This document shows, one piece after another, positions 1-6,068 of a stretch of DNA of 8,957 nt; the stretch's first letter is position 1, and every line of letters begins with the position of its first letter. Position numbers and translations under genes: made by a program. A model generated the notes under the pieces. That model searched no databases and was not told the DNA's origin. It saw nothing but the letters and a program-made list of their open reading frames with translations. Origin of the DNA: Bacillota bacterium (GTDB lineage: Bacteria; Bacillota; Bacilli; Alicyclobacillales; Alicyclobacillaceae); the NCBI GenBank assembly GCA_021820805.1, contig JAKADF010000102.1, positions 1-8,957 of the forward strand, written 5' to 3'.

Positions 1-13
1 TCCTATCATGCTT

Positions 14-904
14 TTATATTTTCAAGAATCGGCGAATCGACATTAATCCACCCCAAATGCCGAGGATTATGCCAATACCAAACATAACCACTGCAAGCTT
101 GCCTGCAATACTAAGACTTGCTACAAGCGGGAAACTCATACCCAAGAACTGCCCGCCAAGATGCGAGTATAAAGTATGGTAACCATACGTGATAATGCAA
201 TACGGTATTAACGCACCAACTGCGCCAATAATCATACCTTCAATTAGAAACGGCCAACGAATAAACCAATTCGTTGCTCCAACAAGTTTCATAATCTCAA
301 TCTCGCGGCGCCTTGAGAAAATTGTAATTTTAATCGTGTTTGAGATAAGAAACATTGTCATCACGAGCAATGCCAAAACAAAAACCACACCAATGTTTCG
401 TATCGTATTTAACGTTGTAAATAGAGGACCAAGGTATGACTCTCCATCATTCACCTTTGCAACTCCCTGTACATCGCTGATTTCATGCGCAACTTGAACA
501 GTCTGCTGCGGGTCTGTCGCTTTCACAACAAGTTTTATCGGCAGTGGGTTCTCCTTGAACCCTGTCAATAAATCACTATATTGCGATCCGATTTGAGATT
601 GAAGCTGTTTCAACCCTTCTTCTTTTGTTACAAGTTGAACAGACTTCACGCCTGGGAGTGAAGAAATTTCTGAGGCTGCCTGCTTACCTTGGCTCGTCGT
701 AGCTGTTTGTTTCATAAACGCGTCAATTTCGAGCTGTCCCGTAACGTAATGCGACATTTGCGCTGCATTGAGTGCAATGACGAGTGACACTCCAAGAATT
801 ACGAGCGTTATCATTACAGCGCTGATAGATGCGAAAGACATCCAACCATTACGCCAAATACTTTTTAGCCCTTCTCGAAAATGCCGACCCATACTAATCT
901 TCAT
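14..904 (-). CDS. ftsX: Cell division ABC transporter permease FtsX
   Basis: This is the integral membrane partner of FtsE. In Bacilli the FtsEX complex uses ATP binding and hydrolysis to switch on peptidoglycan hydrolases outside the membrane (CwlO in B. subtilis). The layout is the FtsX one: a short cytoplasmic N-terminus with the motif RNGWMSFASISAV, TM1 at about residues 29-47, an extracellular domain of about 120 residues, then three TM segments near 170-190, 219-242 and 268-290. The cytoplasmic loop motif RRREIEIMKLVGAT, followed by FLIEGMIIG, is a family hallmark. A longer reading frame opens at 946, but AAAGGA at 915-920 is best placed for the ATG at 904 (10-nt spacing), giving 296 residues, the usual length; ATG 910 and 892 are alternatives. 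The 5' end overlaps the 3' end of ftsE by 11 bp, implying translational coupling. The stop is TAA at 14-16. Identity is very secure; the exact start is less so. Confidence 0.96.
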   Translation of the reverse strand: MKISMGRHFREGLKSIWRNGWMSFASISAVMITLVILGVSLVIALNAAQMSHYVTGQLEIDAFMKQTATTSQGKQAASEISSLPGVKSVQLVTKEEGLKQLQSQIGSQYSDLLTGFKENPLPIKLVVKATDPQQTVQVAHEISDVQGVAKVNDGESYLGPLFTTLNTIRNIGVVFVLALLVMTMFLISNTIKITIFSRRREIEIMKLVGATNWFIRWPFLIEGMIIGAVGALIPYCIITYGYHTLYSHLGGQFLGMSFPLVASLSIAGKLAVVMFGIGIILGIWGGLMSIRRFLKI

Positions 905-1580
905 ATTCATACGATCCTTTACGTTCATCTCGGACAATCTGGCCATTTTCTATCGCGATAACTCGCCTGCGAAGCTTATTGACGATTTCCTTGTTATGCG
1001 TCGCCATAACGATAGTAGTGCCTCTATCGTTAATACGTTGAAGCAATTTCATAATGTCCCATGATGTGTCCGGGTCCAAATTTCCAGTGGGTTCATCTGC
1101 AATAATAACTGCCGGATTATTTACTAAGGCTCTCGCAACTGCTATCCGCTGTTGCTCTCCGCCTGAGAGATGACTCGGGAGTTTATCATACTTATCTTCT
1201 AAACCAACCCACGCCAATGCGTCTTTTACACGCTTACGGATGTGTTTTTGCGGGGTAGCGATTACTTCAAGTGCAAACGCAACATTTTCTGCTGCAGTCA
1301 ATTTATGTAGTAATTTAAAGTCTTGGAATACGACGCCGATACTGCGCCTGAGCAAGGGGATTTTCCGATTATGCAGTCGTTCTATATTAAATCCGTTCAC
1401 AAAAATATGGCCTGATGTAGGCCGTTCTTCTCTATACATCAACTTAATAAATGTAGACTTTCCAGCACCACTCGGGCCAACCACATAAACAAATTCACCT
1501 TTGTTTATCTGTACCGAAATACCGTTAATTGCTTTTGTACCGTTTGGATATGTCTTCCAAACATCTTGCATTTCAATCAT
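894..1580 (-). CDS. ftsE: Cell division ATP-binding protein FtsE
   Basis: This is the cytoplasmic ATPase of the FtsEX complex, 228 residues, the normal family length. All ABC ATPase motifs are intact: Walker A GPSGAGKST at 35-43, Q-loop Gln86 in VVFQDFKLL, signature LSGGEQQRIAVARA at 138-151, Walker B VIIADE with catalytic Glu163, D-loop GNLD and switch His195 in MATHNKE. The segment MYREERPTSG after Walker A and FQDFKLLHKLTAAENV are FtsE-like rather than generic LolD-like. The ATG at 1580 follows AGGAG at 1588-1592 with a 7-nt spacer, a strong start. The stop codon TAG lies inside ftsX, fixing the ftsE-ftsX operon order seen in most bacteria. The gene upstream is an unusual LuxR-type regulator on the same strand, 175 bp away, so ftsE may use its own promoter or readthrough. 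Confidence 0.97.
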   Translation of the reverse strand: MIEMQDVWKTYPNGTKAINGISVQINKGEFVYVVGPSGAGKSTFIKLMYREERPTSGHIFVNGFNIERLHNRKIPLLRRSIGVVFQDFKLLHKLTAAENVAFALEVIATPQKHIRKRVKDALAWVGLEDKYDKLPSHLSGGEQQRIAVARALVNNPAVIIADEPTGNLDPDTSWDIMKLLQRINDRGTTIVMATHNKEIVNKLRRRVIAIENGQIVRDERKGSYEYED

Positions 1581-1587
1581 AAAGCGG

Positions 1588-1620
1588 CTCCTCTCACAGC
1601 ATAACCAAATCCATATTGTA
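1588..1620 (-). promoter_or_regulatory. Possible ftsE -10 box and ribosome binding site
   Basis: On the minus strand TACAAT (1615-1620) is a five-of-six match to the sigma-A -10 consensus, about 35 bp ahead of the ftsE start. AGGAG at 1588-1592 is the ribosome binding site. I could not find a convincing -35 at 16-18 bp spacing, so the promoter part is weak while the ribosome binding site is clear. Confidence 0.35.
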
Positions 1621-1643
1621 AAAAATCCAACCGGCGGTCATGG

Positions 1644-1687
1644 AAAAGGACGCCGTTCAACGCCCTGTTCAGAGGGTTTCGACGTCC
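1644..1687 (-). terminator. Weak hairpin between the regulator gene and ftsE
   Basis: Read on the minus strand, GGACGTCG (1680-1687) pairs with CGGCGTCC (1648-1655) through one wobble pair, and an inner CCCT/AGGG stem closes a small loop, with an asymmetric internal loop between. Four T residues follow (1644-1647). The element follows the regulator stop codon by about 70 bases and precedes the putative ftsE -10 box. It could be a weak terminator or attenuator; the short T-run makes this uncertain. Confidence 0.35.
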
Positions 1688-1755
1688 AAAGCAAAAATCC
1701 TGTTGAAAATTGTTGACACTTGTTGGAGGTGAAAGGCAAATTTGTCGAAAATTCT

Positions 1756-2427
1756 TCAACGCAGTTCTGCATACCCGGTGCGGATGGCCCAGAGGACAGC
1801 TTGTGTTCGGTCATTCAAATGTACTTTTTCAAATAACGTAGACCACAAATTTCTAACAGTCTTATCACGAATCCCCAGTACCTCAGCAATCTGTCGATTA
1901 CTTAGACCATCAGCAGCCAATTGCAGCAGTGCTCGCTCTCTCTCGTTTAAATCCACCTGTACATCAGATTCTCTCGCTGCCATCAAAGGCTTTCTTAATT
2001 CTGAAAGAACAACAGGAGTGACCTGTGGTTCCAAAAAACTTTGGCCAGCAGCGACAGAATTGATTGCCCATAGAACGGTATCCGGAGTTGAGGAAAGAGT
2101 TAAATATCCTTCTGCTCCTAACCGCAAGGCACGAATCACAGTTGCTTCATCTAAATACTGCGATAAGACAAAGAGAATATGAACAGAATCATTCGCTCGT
2201 TTTACCGCCTTAAGCTCATCTGGTGTCAAATTACACGTCTGCTCGAAATCCATTAAAACAACATGTTGTTCAGATTTTTTCCCTGACGAAAGTACGTCGA
2301 GCATTTCTGGCAACGTTAAATACAATCCTTGATAATCCACAAAAGGTTCATGCGTTACTACGGACGCAACACCAAGTGCAAATAATGGCAGAACCATCCA
2401 TGCATAGACTTTTGTGAGGGTGGGCAT
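1756..2427 (-). CDS. NarL/LuxR-type response regulator with degenerate receiver
   Basis: This 223-residue protein has the two-domain layout of NarL-family regulators. Residues about 160-218 are a LuxR-type helix-turn-helix: LNERERALLQLAADGLSNRQ leads into IAEVLGIRDKTVRNLWSTL. Residues about 5-135 align with a receiver domain: the usual DDHPLF is MVLPLF (11-16), the phosphoacceptor position is Asp60 in VVLMDFE, the switch residue is Ser89 in ILFVLS, and GAEGYLTLSS (104-113) matches the GxxGYLLKD segment but has Leu where the conserved Lys should be. With the acidic pair (now Met11-Val12) and Lys lost, Mg-dependent phosphorylation is unlikely, so it is probably an atypical, phosphorylation-independent regulator. 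No histidine kinase is adjacent. ATG 2427 is chosen because AGGAG (2437-2441) sits 9 nt upstream; an in-frame TTG at 2433 is too close to it. It lies just upstream of ftsEX, whose expression it may affect (inference). Confidence 0.85.
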   Translation of the reverse strand: MPTLTKVYAWMVLPLFALGVASVVTHEPFVDYQGLYLTLPEMLDVLSSGKKSEQHVVLMDFEQTCNLTPDELKAVKRANDSVHILFVLSQYLDEATVIRALRLGAEGYLTLSSTPDTVLWAINSVAAGQSFLEPQVTPVVLSELRKPLMAARESDVQVDLNERERALLQLAADGLSNRQIAEVLGIRDKTVRNLWSTLFEKVHLNDRTQAVLWAIRTGYAELR

Positions 2428-2436
2428 GTACAAAAG

Positions 2437-2441
2437 CTCCT
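2437..2441 (-). promoter_or_regulatory. Ribosome binding site setting the regulator start
   Basis: AGGAG lies 9 nt before ATG 2427 but only 3 nt before the in-frame TTG at 2433, so ATG 2427 is the start. Confidence 0.7.
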
Positions 2442-2454
2442 ATCAGGCGTAGCG

Positions 2455-2483
2455 TCTATTCTCGCCGAGTTCCCCATTCTCAA
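2455..2483 (-). promoter_or_regulatory. Candidate promoter of the degenerate-receiver regulator gene
   Basis: On the minus strand TTGAGA (2478-2483, five of six to the -35 consensus) is followed after 17 bp by AATAGA (2455-2460, three of six to the -10). The position is sensible, about 30 bp ahead of the start codon, and downstream of the hairpin ending the previous unit. The -10 is poor, so the call is tentative. Confidence 0.35.
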
Positions 2484-2500
2484 CTAGTGTGTGGTCTAGT
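2483..2500. promoter_or_regulatory. Short inverted repeat, candidate operator
   Basis: ACTAG (2483-2487) and CTAGT (2496-2500) form a perfect 5-bp inverted repeat with an 8-bp centre, abutting the candidate -35. A dimeric LuxR-type protein could bind there, possibly for autoregulation. The arms are short and may be chance. Confidence 0.25.
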
Positions 2501-2535
2501 CTTGTCTCAGAATACTCTCTCTATATGGATAATCG

Positions 2536-2557
2536 GGGGGCGAATGACTTCACCCCC
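2536..2557 (-). terminator. Hairpin terminating the nfeD-stomatin unit
   Basis: On the minus strand GGGGGTGAA pairs with TTCGCCCCC around a GTCA loop, a 9-bp stem with one G-U pair, beginning 7 nt after the stomatin stop codon. On the plus strand that wobble becomes an unpaired C/A, so the structure favours the minus-strand transcript. There is no clear T-run after the stem, so it may be an incomplete intrinsic terminator or an RNA 3'-end stabiliser. Confidence 0.55.
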
Positions 2558-2564
2558 TGCTTCA

Positions 2565-3524
2565 TCACTCGCCTGTTTTATTTTGCAGAGGGCTGTTGCC
2601 TGAGTTTTGCAATGTTGTTTTGAGAGCGCCCAATGCTCCTAAGACGCCTACCGTTTCTGTTGGAACGAACAGTGTAGTAGCAGGGCCTTGTGCTATACCC
2701 TGCAATGCCTCGAAAGATTGATAAGTGAGAACATTTGAATCCAGAGCTGCTGCTTTCAGCATCTCAATTCGTTGTTTCTCGGCTTCTGCAACTAAGCGAA
2801 TCGCTTGGGCACGACCATCAGCTTCCAATTGCTGAGCTTGCCTCTTACCTTCTGCTTGACGAATATTTGCTTCTCTGTCACCCTCTGCGCGAAGAATCAA
2901 GCTTTGCTTTTCGCCTTCGGCACGAAGGATTTCTGCCTGCCGTTCACCTTCAGCCGTTAAAATACTTGCTCTTTTCTCCCGCTCTGCTTTCATCTGTTTC
3001 TCCATTGCATCCTGGATTTCACGAGGAGGTTTGATATCTACCACTTCAACGCGGTCAATGCGGACACCCCAGGACTCTGTCACATCATCAAGCGCAGCCC
3101 GAAGCGCCATACTAATTTTATCACGACCAGACAAGGTTTCATCCAGCTCCATGTGCCCAACTACTTGACGAATATTTGCAGCAGTCACGTTTTGGATGCC
3201 TTGGACGAAATTTTGAATATTATAAGTTGCCATTTTAGGCTCGAAAACAGTGTAAAAGAAGACTGTGTCAATCTGAATTTGAACATTGTCTTTTGTAATA
3301 ACCATTTGCGGCGGAACGGTTACCTGCTGAGTGCGCAAATCCAGAACCCTTACAATCCGGTCAATAAACGGAAACAGCAAGTTTACGCCAGGATTGAGTG
3401 TCGCTTGATATTTGCCGAGACGCTCAACAATCGCAACCCTTTGTTGGGGGATAATGCGAATGGAGCGAAAAACCACAACTAATATCAAAATGATTATAAC
3501 GAGCGCAACAATAAGTTGTATCAC
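2565..3524 (-). CDS. Stomatin-like SPFH/Band 7 membrane protein (QmcA type)
   Basis: This 319-residue protein is a membrane-anchored scaffold of the stomatin/prohibitin class, which forms ring-like oligomers and is thought to organise membrane microdomains or partner proteases. Residues 1-20 form one hydrophobic anchor. Residues about 22-180 are the SPFH domain, with the hallmark stretches VERLGKYQATLNPGVNLLFP, LDLRTQQVTV and SWGVRIDRVEVVDIKPP. Residues about 180-256 are a charged coiled coil built of consecutive 11-residue units starting AEGE/AEGD/ADGR. The tail near 281-305 (TTLFVPTE, GALGAL) resembles family C-termini. The start is GTG 3524 with GAGGAGGA at 3531-3538 (6-nt spacer). It begins 2 bp after the nfeD stop, so the two are translationally coupled, matching the widespread nfeD-stomatin pairing. 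Length and domain order are normal. Confidence 0.94.
   Translation of the reverse strand: MIQLIVALVIIILILVVVFRSIRIIPQQRVAIVERLGKYQATLNPGVNLLFPFIDRIVRVLDLRTQQVTVPPQMVITKDNVQIQIDTVFFYTVFEPKMATYNIQNFVQGIQNVTAANIRQVVGHMELDETLSGRDKISMALRAALDDVTESWGVRIDRVEVVDIKPPREIQDAMEKQMKAEREKRASILTAEGERQAEILRAEGEKQSLILRAEGDREANIRQAEGKRQAQQLEADGRAQAIRLVAEAEKQRIEMLKAAALDSNVLTYQSFEALQGIAQGPATTLFVPTETVGVLGALGALKTTLQNSGNSPLQNKTGE
2757..2954 (-). repeat. Six tandem 11-residue coiled-coil units in the stomatin-like gene
   Basis: Codons 191-256 divide exactly into six 33-bp units encoding AEGERQAEILR, AEGEKQSLILR, AEGDREANIRQ, AEGKRQAQQLE, ADGRAQAIRLV and AEAEKQRIEML. A seventh, more diverged unit (180-190) precedes them. 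An 11-residue period is expected of a hendecad coiled coil and is seen in stomatin/flotillin stalks. Confidence 0.8.
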
Positions 3525-3526
3525 GC

Positions 3527-3952
3527 CTATTCCTCCTCGTATGGTTCAACTACCAAAACGGTTGATGCTGAAGAACGGACAACAACAGTTTGACCTTCCC
3601 GCAGTGGAGCAATTGATTCGGCGCTCCAGAGGTCTCCATCAACCTTTACCATTGCATACTTGCCAGGTTCTCCTGGTGCAATTACAACACCACGTTTTTC
3701 AACCAAGGTCTCCTGTCTTGTTTTGTATGTCTTCTGCTTACGCCATTTATGCGCAATCGGCCGTGTTACGATAAGGAGTATAACGCTGATGATGACAAAC
3801 ACACCGATTTGGGCCCACAAGCTGTGAATTAAACCTGTGAGAAGCGTCGTGATAAACCCTGCAACCGCAATCCATAAGAGAACAAACGTGAATGTTGTAA
3901 GTTCCACAATGCCTATTACGATTGAGATGACAAGCCATATCCACCAGGCCAC
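3527..3952 (-). CDS. NfeD family protein, short form with C-terminal OB fold
   Basis: This 141-residue membrane protein belongs to the short NfeD class (like E. coli YbbJ), lacking the N-terminal ClpP-like serine protease domain of long NfeD proteins. Three hydrophobic segments lie at about 2-18, 22-40 and 47-63. Residues 84-136 form the soluble OB-fold domain: KRGVVIAPGEPGKYAMVKV, then WSAES, then a GQTVVV and STVLVVEP strand pair. The OB domain is thought to bind the partner stomatin, encoded immediately downstream with a 2-bp gap. The start is GTG 3952, preceded by GGAGGTGA (3957-3964), a near-perfect ribosome binding site. The 44-bp spacer to the enolase-superfamily gene is short enough for cotranscription, although a weak internal promoter is possible. 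Confidence 0.92.
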   Translation of the reverse strand: MAWWIWLVISIVIGIVELTTFTFVLLWIAVAGFITTLLTGLIHSLWAQIGVFVIISVILLIVTRPIAHKWRKQKTYKTRQETLVEKRGVVIAPGEPGKYAMVKVDGDLWSAESIAPLREGQTVVVRSSASTVLVVEPYEEE

Positions 3953-3975
3953 TAAATCACCTCCAGCATCATCTT

Positions 3976-4004
3976 TACATATTTCCCAAAACAGTACTAC
4001 TCAA
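3976..4004 (-). promoter_or_regulatory. Weak candidate promoter for the nfeD-stomatin pair
   Basis: On the minus strand TTGAGT (3999-4004) and TATGTA (3976-3981) are separated by exactly 17 bp in the spacer before nfeD, starting at the last codon of the previous gene. The matches are only four and three of six, so the pair may instead depend on readthrough. Confidence 0.28.
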
Positions 4005-5121
4005 AATTTTGCACAAACTCTTTTACTAACCATTTTCTGATCCGTTCCGGCTTAACTCGCGAAGCAACACCAGCTAATGGCTCTACCTGAAGCATGCCTG
4101 GCTTTGAGAAACTCACAGGCGGATCAATCAGGTCTTCCTCAAAATATCTGGCACTAGGCGCAGTATCCCCAGGCAGCGTAAATCCGGGCAAAGCCGTAAT
4201 TGCGATATTATGAAGTCTTCCAATTCCTGTTTCCAACATACCGCCGCACCATAAATCCAGGCCCGCCTTTTGACATGATTCGTGAATCAACAAAGCTTCT
4301 CCAAAGCCGCCGACACGCCCAAGCTTAAGATTGATTATTCGACAGGCTGAAAGCTCAACTGCTTTCCGTACATCTTCTGCACTATGAATGCTCTCATCCA
4401 AACAAATAGACGTAGATAATTCCTTTTGAAGACGAGCATGGTCAATAATGTCATCATGCGCAAGGGGCTGCTCTATCATCATTAAGTTCAACTCATCAAA
4501 CTGCTTTAAGCGGTCTATGTCAGACAGCCGATAAGCACTATTTGCATCAGCCATCAGCAAAATATCTGGAAATGCTTTTCGAATCGCACGTAGAGGCTCT
4601 AAATCATACCCCGGCCGAACCTTCACCTTAATGCGCTTAAAGCCCTGGTCAACATAGCCTGCAACTTTCTTTACCAATCCATCAATCGTCGGCTGGATCC
4701 CGACGCTAATCCCCACCGGAATCTCCTTTCGCGTACCGCCTAACAATTCAACAAGCGGCACTCCGGTTTCGTTTGCATATGCATCCCAAATCGCCATTTC
4801 GAGTGCTGCTTTCGCCATATTATTTTTCTTGAATGGGTGCAAACGTTCTCGAATTTTCATTAAACCGGATTTCGAATTAAATTCCATTGCCGATACAGCA
4901 GGAATTAAGAAATCCTGCAGCATATGCCACACTGTTCCATTTGTTTCTTCATTGTAAAGCGGAGCCGCCATGGCCACGCATTCTCCATAGCCGATTGCGC
5001 CATTCTTTGTATGAACAGTTACTATAATGACATCTTTGTCTTCCTCTTTACCAAAAGATGTTTCAAATGGTTCCTTCATTTTTAATTCCAAGCGTTCTAT
5101 ACGAATTGATTTAATATTCAT
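3997..5121 (-). CDS. menC: N-succinylamino acid racemase / o-succinylbenzoate synthase (enolase superfamily)
   Basis: This 374-residue enzyme belongs to the MenC/NSAR branch of the enolase superfamily. All active-site residues are visible: the KxK pair Lys165 and Lys167 in IKVKVRP, metal ligands Asp192 (MADAN), Glu217 (MIEQPL) and Asp242 (LDES), and the opposite general base Lys266 in NLKLGRVGG. Numbering runs three ahead of the well-studied Amycolatopsis enzyme. Arg269, three residues after the second catalytic lysine, matches the Arg reported to favour racemase activity in the NSAR/OSBS subfamily. Members can be menaquinone-pathway OSBS, N-succinylamino acid racemase, or both. The adjacent GNAT gene favours the racemase role in D- to L-amino acid conversion; no other men gene is in the window. 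ATG 5121 is chosen because AGGGGTGA (5127-5134) precedes it by 5 nt and covers the in-frame GTG at 5130. The 47-bp gap to the GNAT gene suggests one transcript. Confidence 0.9.
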   Translation of the reverse strand: MNIKSIRIERLELKMKEPFETSFGKEEDKDVIIVTVHTKNGAIGYGECVAMAAPLYNEETNGTVWHMLQDFLIPAVSAMEFNSKSGLMKIRERLHPFKKNNMAKAALEMAIWDAYANETGVPLVELLGGTRKEIPVGISVGIQPTIDGLVKKVAGYVDQGFKRIKVKVRPGYDLEPLRAIRKAFPDILLMADANSAYRLSDIDRLKQFDELNLMMIEQPLAHDDIIDHARLQKELSTSICLDESIHSAEDVRKAVELSACRIINLKLGRVGGFGEALLIHESCQKAGLDLWCGGMLETGIGRLHNIAITALPGFTLPGDTAPSARYFEEDLIDPPVSFSKPGMLQVEPLAGVASRVKPERIRKWLVKEFVQNFE

Positions 5122-5126
5122 ACGCT

Positions 5127-5134
5127 TCACCCCT
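5127..5134 (-). promoter_or_regulatory. Ribosome binding site setting the racemase start
   Basis: AGGGGTGA overlaps the alternative GTG start at 5130 and lies 5 nt before ATG 5121, so initiation at 5121 is favoured and the protein is three residues shorter than the longest frame. Confidence 0.65.
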
Positions 5135-5168
5135 GCTTTTAGATTTAGAACCTAAACAAAATGCCTAA

Positions 5169-5957
5169 TTACGATTGCCATACATAAACCCCGTACGTCT
5201 CATTCCGTTCAAATTGAACCACATTGTAACCTTCTGCATACAGCAAAAGTGCTGCTTCCCTAAAGGTGCTCCGCCATTTTTTTGACGCAGACGGGGATTC
5301 GCGGAACACCCTTTCCATTTCAAGAGGAATCCTAGTTTCTACAACTGTATTTCTCTCGCCCAAATCACACAAACGATCTATATCCGGCAACGGGTTTTGC
5401 TCACTTGTTCTAGAATCTAATTTTAGAAGCACCTTACGATTTAAGGGCTCACCGTGGAATACCTTTTTATTATCAATCGGCCATACTGCAATAAACCGGT
5501 CTGTCTCGAGCTTTCCATTGATAAAATCATCCATGATTCCATAAGCATTCACTTTATACTCAGAGATGCAAGCACCTAATTTATTCAAATTAAAGTGGGC
5601 ATTGCGGGATATAAGCGGATCGAACGTCCATGCAACCGCAGTATATGGCATCTCCTTCGCAATCAACCACTGTTCCATCTTCAACTTCGTGCCGAGGCCT
5701 TGATGGAGATATTCAGGCAAAACCGCCGTTTCATGTGACCAAAGCACTAAGGTATCGTGATATATCGCCGGAAAACTAAACACAAACCCAACGGGAACAC
5801 CGTTATCTCGAGCAAGGAGCACTACGCCCCCATAAGTAGCGTGAACCAACATTTGTGGAATAGAGCATGCCGCTTCTTCACCCCACACCTTGCTCGCTAC
5901 ACCATGGCAAGCCTCACACCCCGCAATATCAGACACCCGCTCAATTGTAATCGACAT
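5169..5957 (-). CDS. COG3375-type GNAT protein, probable D-amino acid N-succinyltransferase
   Basis: This 262-residue protein carries a GNAT acyl-CoA-binding core in its first 150 residues: GGVVLLARDNGVPVGFVFSF is the central hairpin, HETAVLPEYLHQGLGTKLK (75-93) is motif A with the QGLG pyrophosphate loop, and TFDPLISRNAHFNLNKLG (111-128) is a hallmark of this GNAT subgroup. The C-terminal 110 residues have no domain I recognise. In Geobacillus kaustophilus a GNAT succinyl-CoA:D-amino acid N-succinyltransferase was described next to an N-succinylamino acid racemase; the same pairing here suggests the same reaction (inference). The pathway's third enzyme, an M20-family desuccinylase, is absent from the window. 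The frame opens at 6032, but the 25-residue Cys/Arg-rich extension is not GNAT-like, and AAGGAG (5965-5970) with a 7-nt spacer fixes ATG 5957. Confidence 0.85.
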   Translation of the reverse strand: MSITIERVSDIAGCEACHGVASKVWGEEAACSIPQMLVHATYGGVVLLARDNGVPVGFVFSFPAIYHDTLVLWSHETAVLPEYLHQGLGTKLKMEQWLIAKEMPYTAVAWTFDPLISRNAHFNLNKLGACISEYKVNAYGIMDDFINGKLETDRFIAVWPIDNKKVFHGEPLNRKVLLKLDSRTSEQNPLPDIDRLCDLGERNTVVETRIPLEMERVFRESPSASKKWRSTFREAALLLYAEGYNVVQFERNETYGVYVWQS

Positions 5958-5964
5958 AGCTTTA

Positions 5965-5970
5965 CTCCTT
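5965..5970 (-). promoter_or_regulatory. Ribosome binding site setting the GNAT protein start
   Basis: AAGGAG with a 7-nt spacer before ATG 5957. It removes the apparent N-terminal extension that would begin at 6032. Confidence 0.75.
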
Positions 5971-6068
5971 TTCTCAAAGCTGCACGAACACGTACACCTT
6001 CTGCATACTAAAGAAGCCCACCTGTACAACAAGCTTATTTAGTTTTCGAACAAAGCGGCTTTCGCCCA

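Noticed and set aside
1..13. ATG at 7-9 (minus) as the start of a gene after ftsX
   Set aside because: Only three codons are in the window and there is no clear ribosome binding site; nothing can be said about it.
905..946. Longer FtsX starting at 946
   Set aside because: It would overlap ftsE far more and adds residues not typical of FtsX; AAAGGA at 915-920 supports ATG 904.
1577..1759. A 60-codon minus-strand frame that overlaps both the regulator stop and the ftsE start by 4 bp
   Set aside because: It begins with TTG without a ribosome binding site, its product resembles nothing I know, and it spans a hairpin and a putative -10 box. The neat overlaps look coincidental.
1713..2182. Plus-strand TTGACA (1713-1718), GGAGGTGA-like site (1725-1732) and a 146-codon frame from 1742
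   Set aside because: The frame is antisense to the regulator gene, the TTG is 12 nt from the Shine-Dalgarno core, the -10 is poor and the protein is Ser/Arg-rich shadow sequence. An antisense transcript is not excluded.
5958..6032. 25-residue Cys-rich N-terminal extension of the GNAT protein
   Set aside because: The strong ribosome binding site at 5965-5970 sits inside it and sets the start at 5957; the extension is unlike GNAT proteins.
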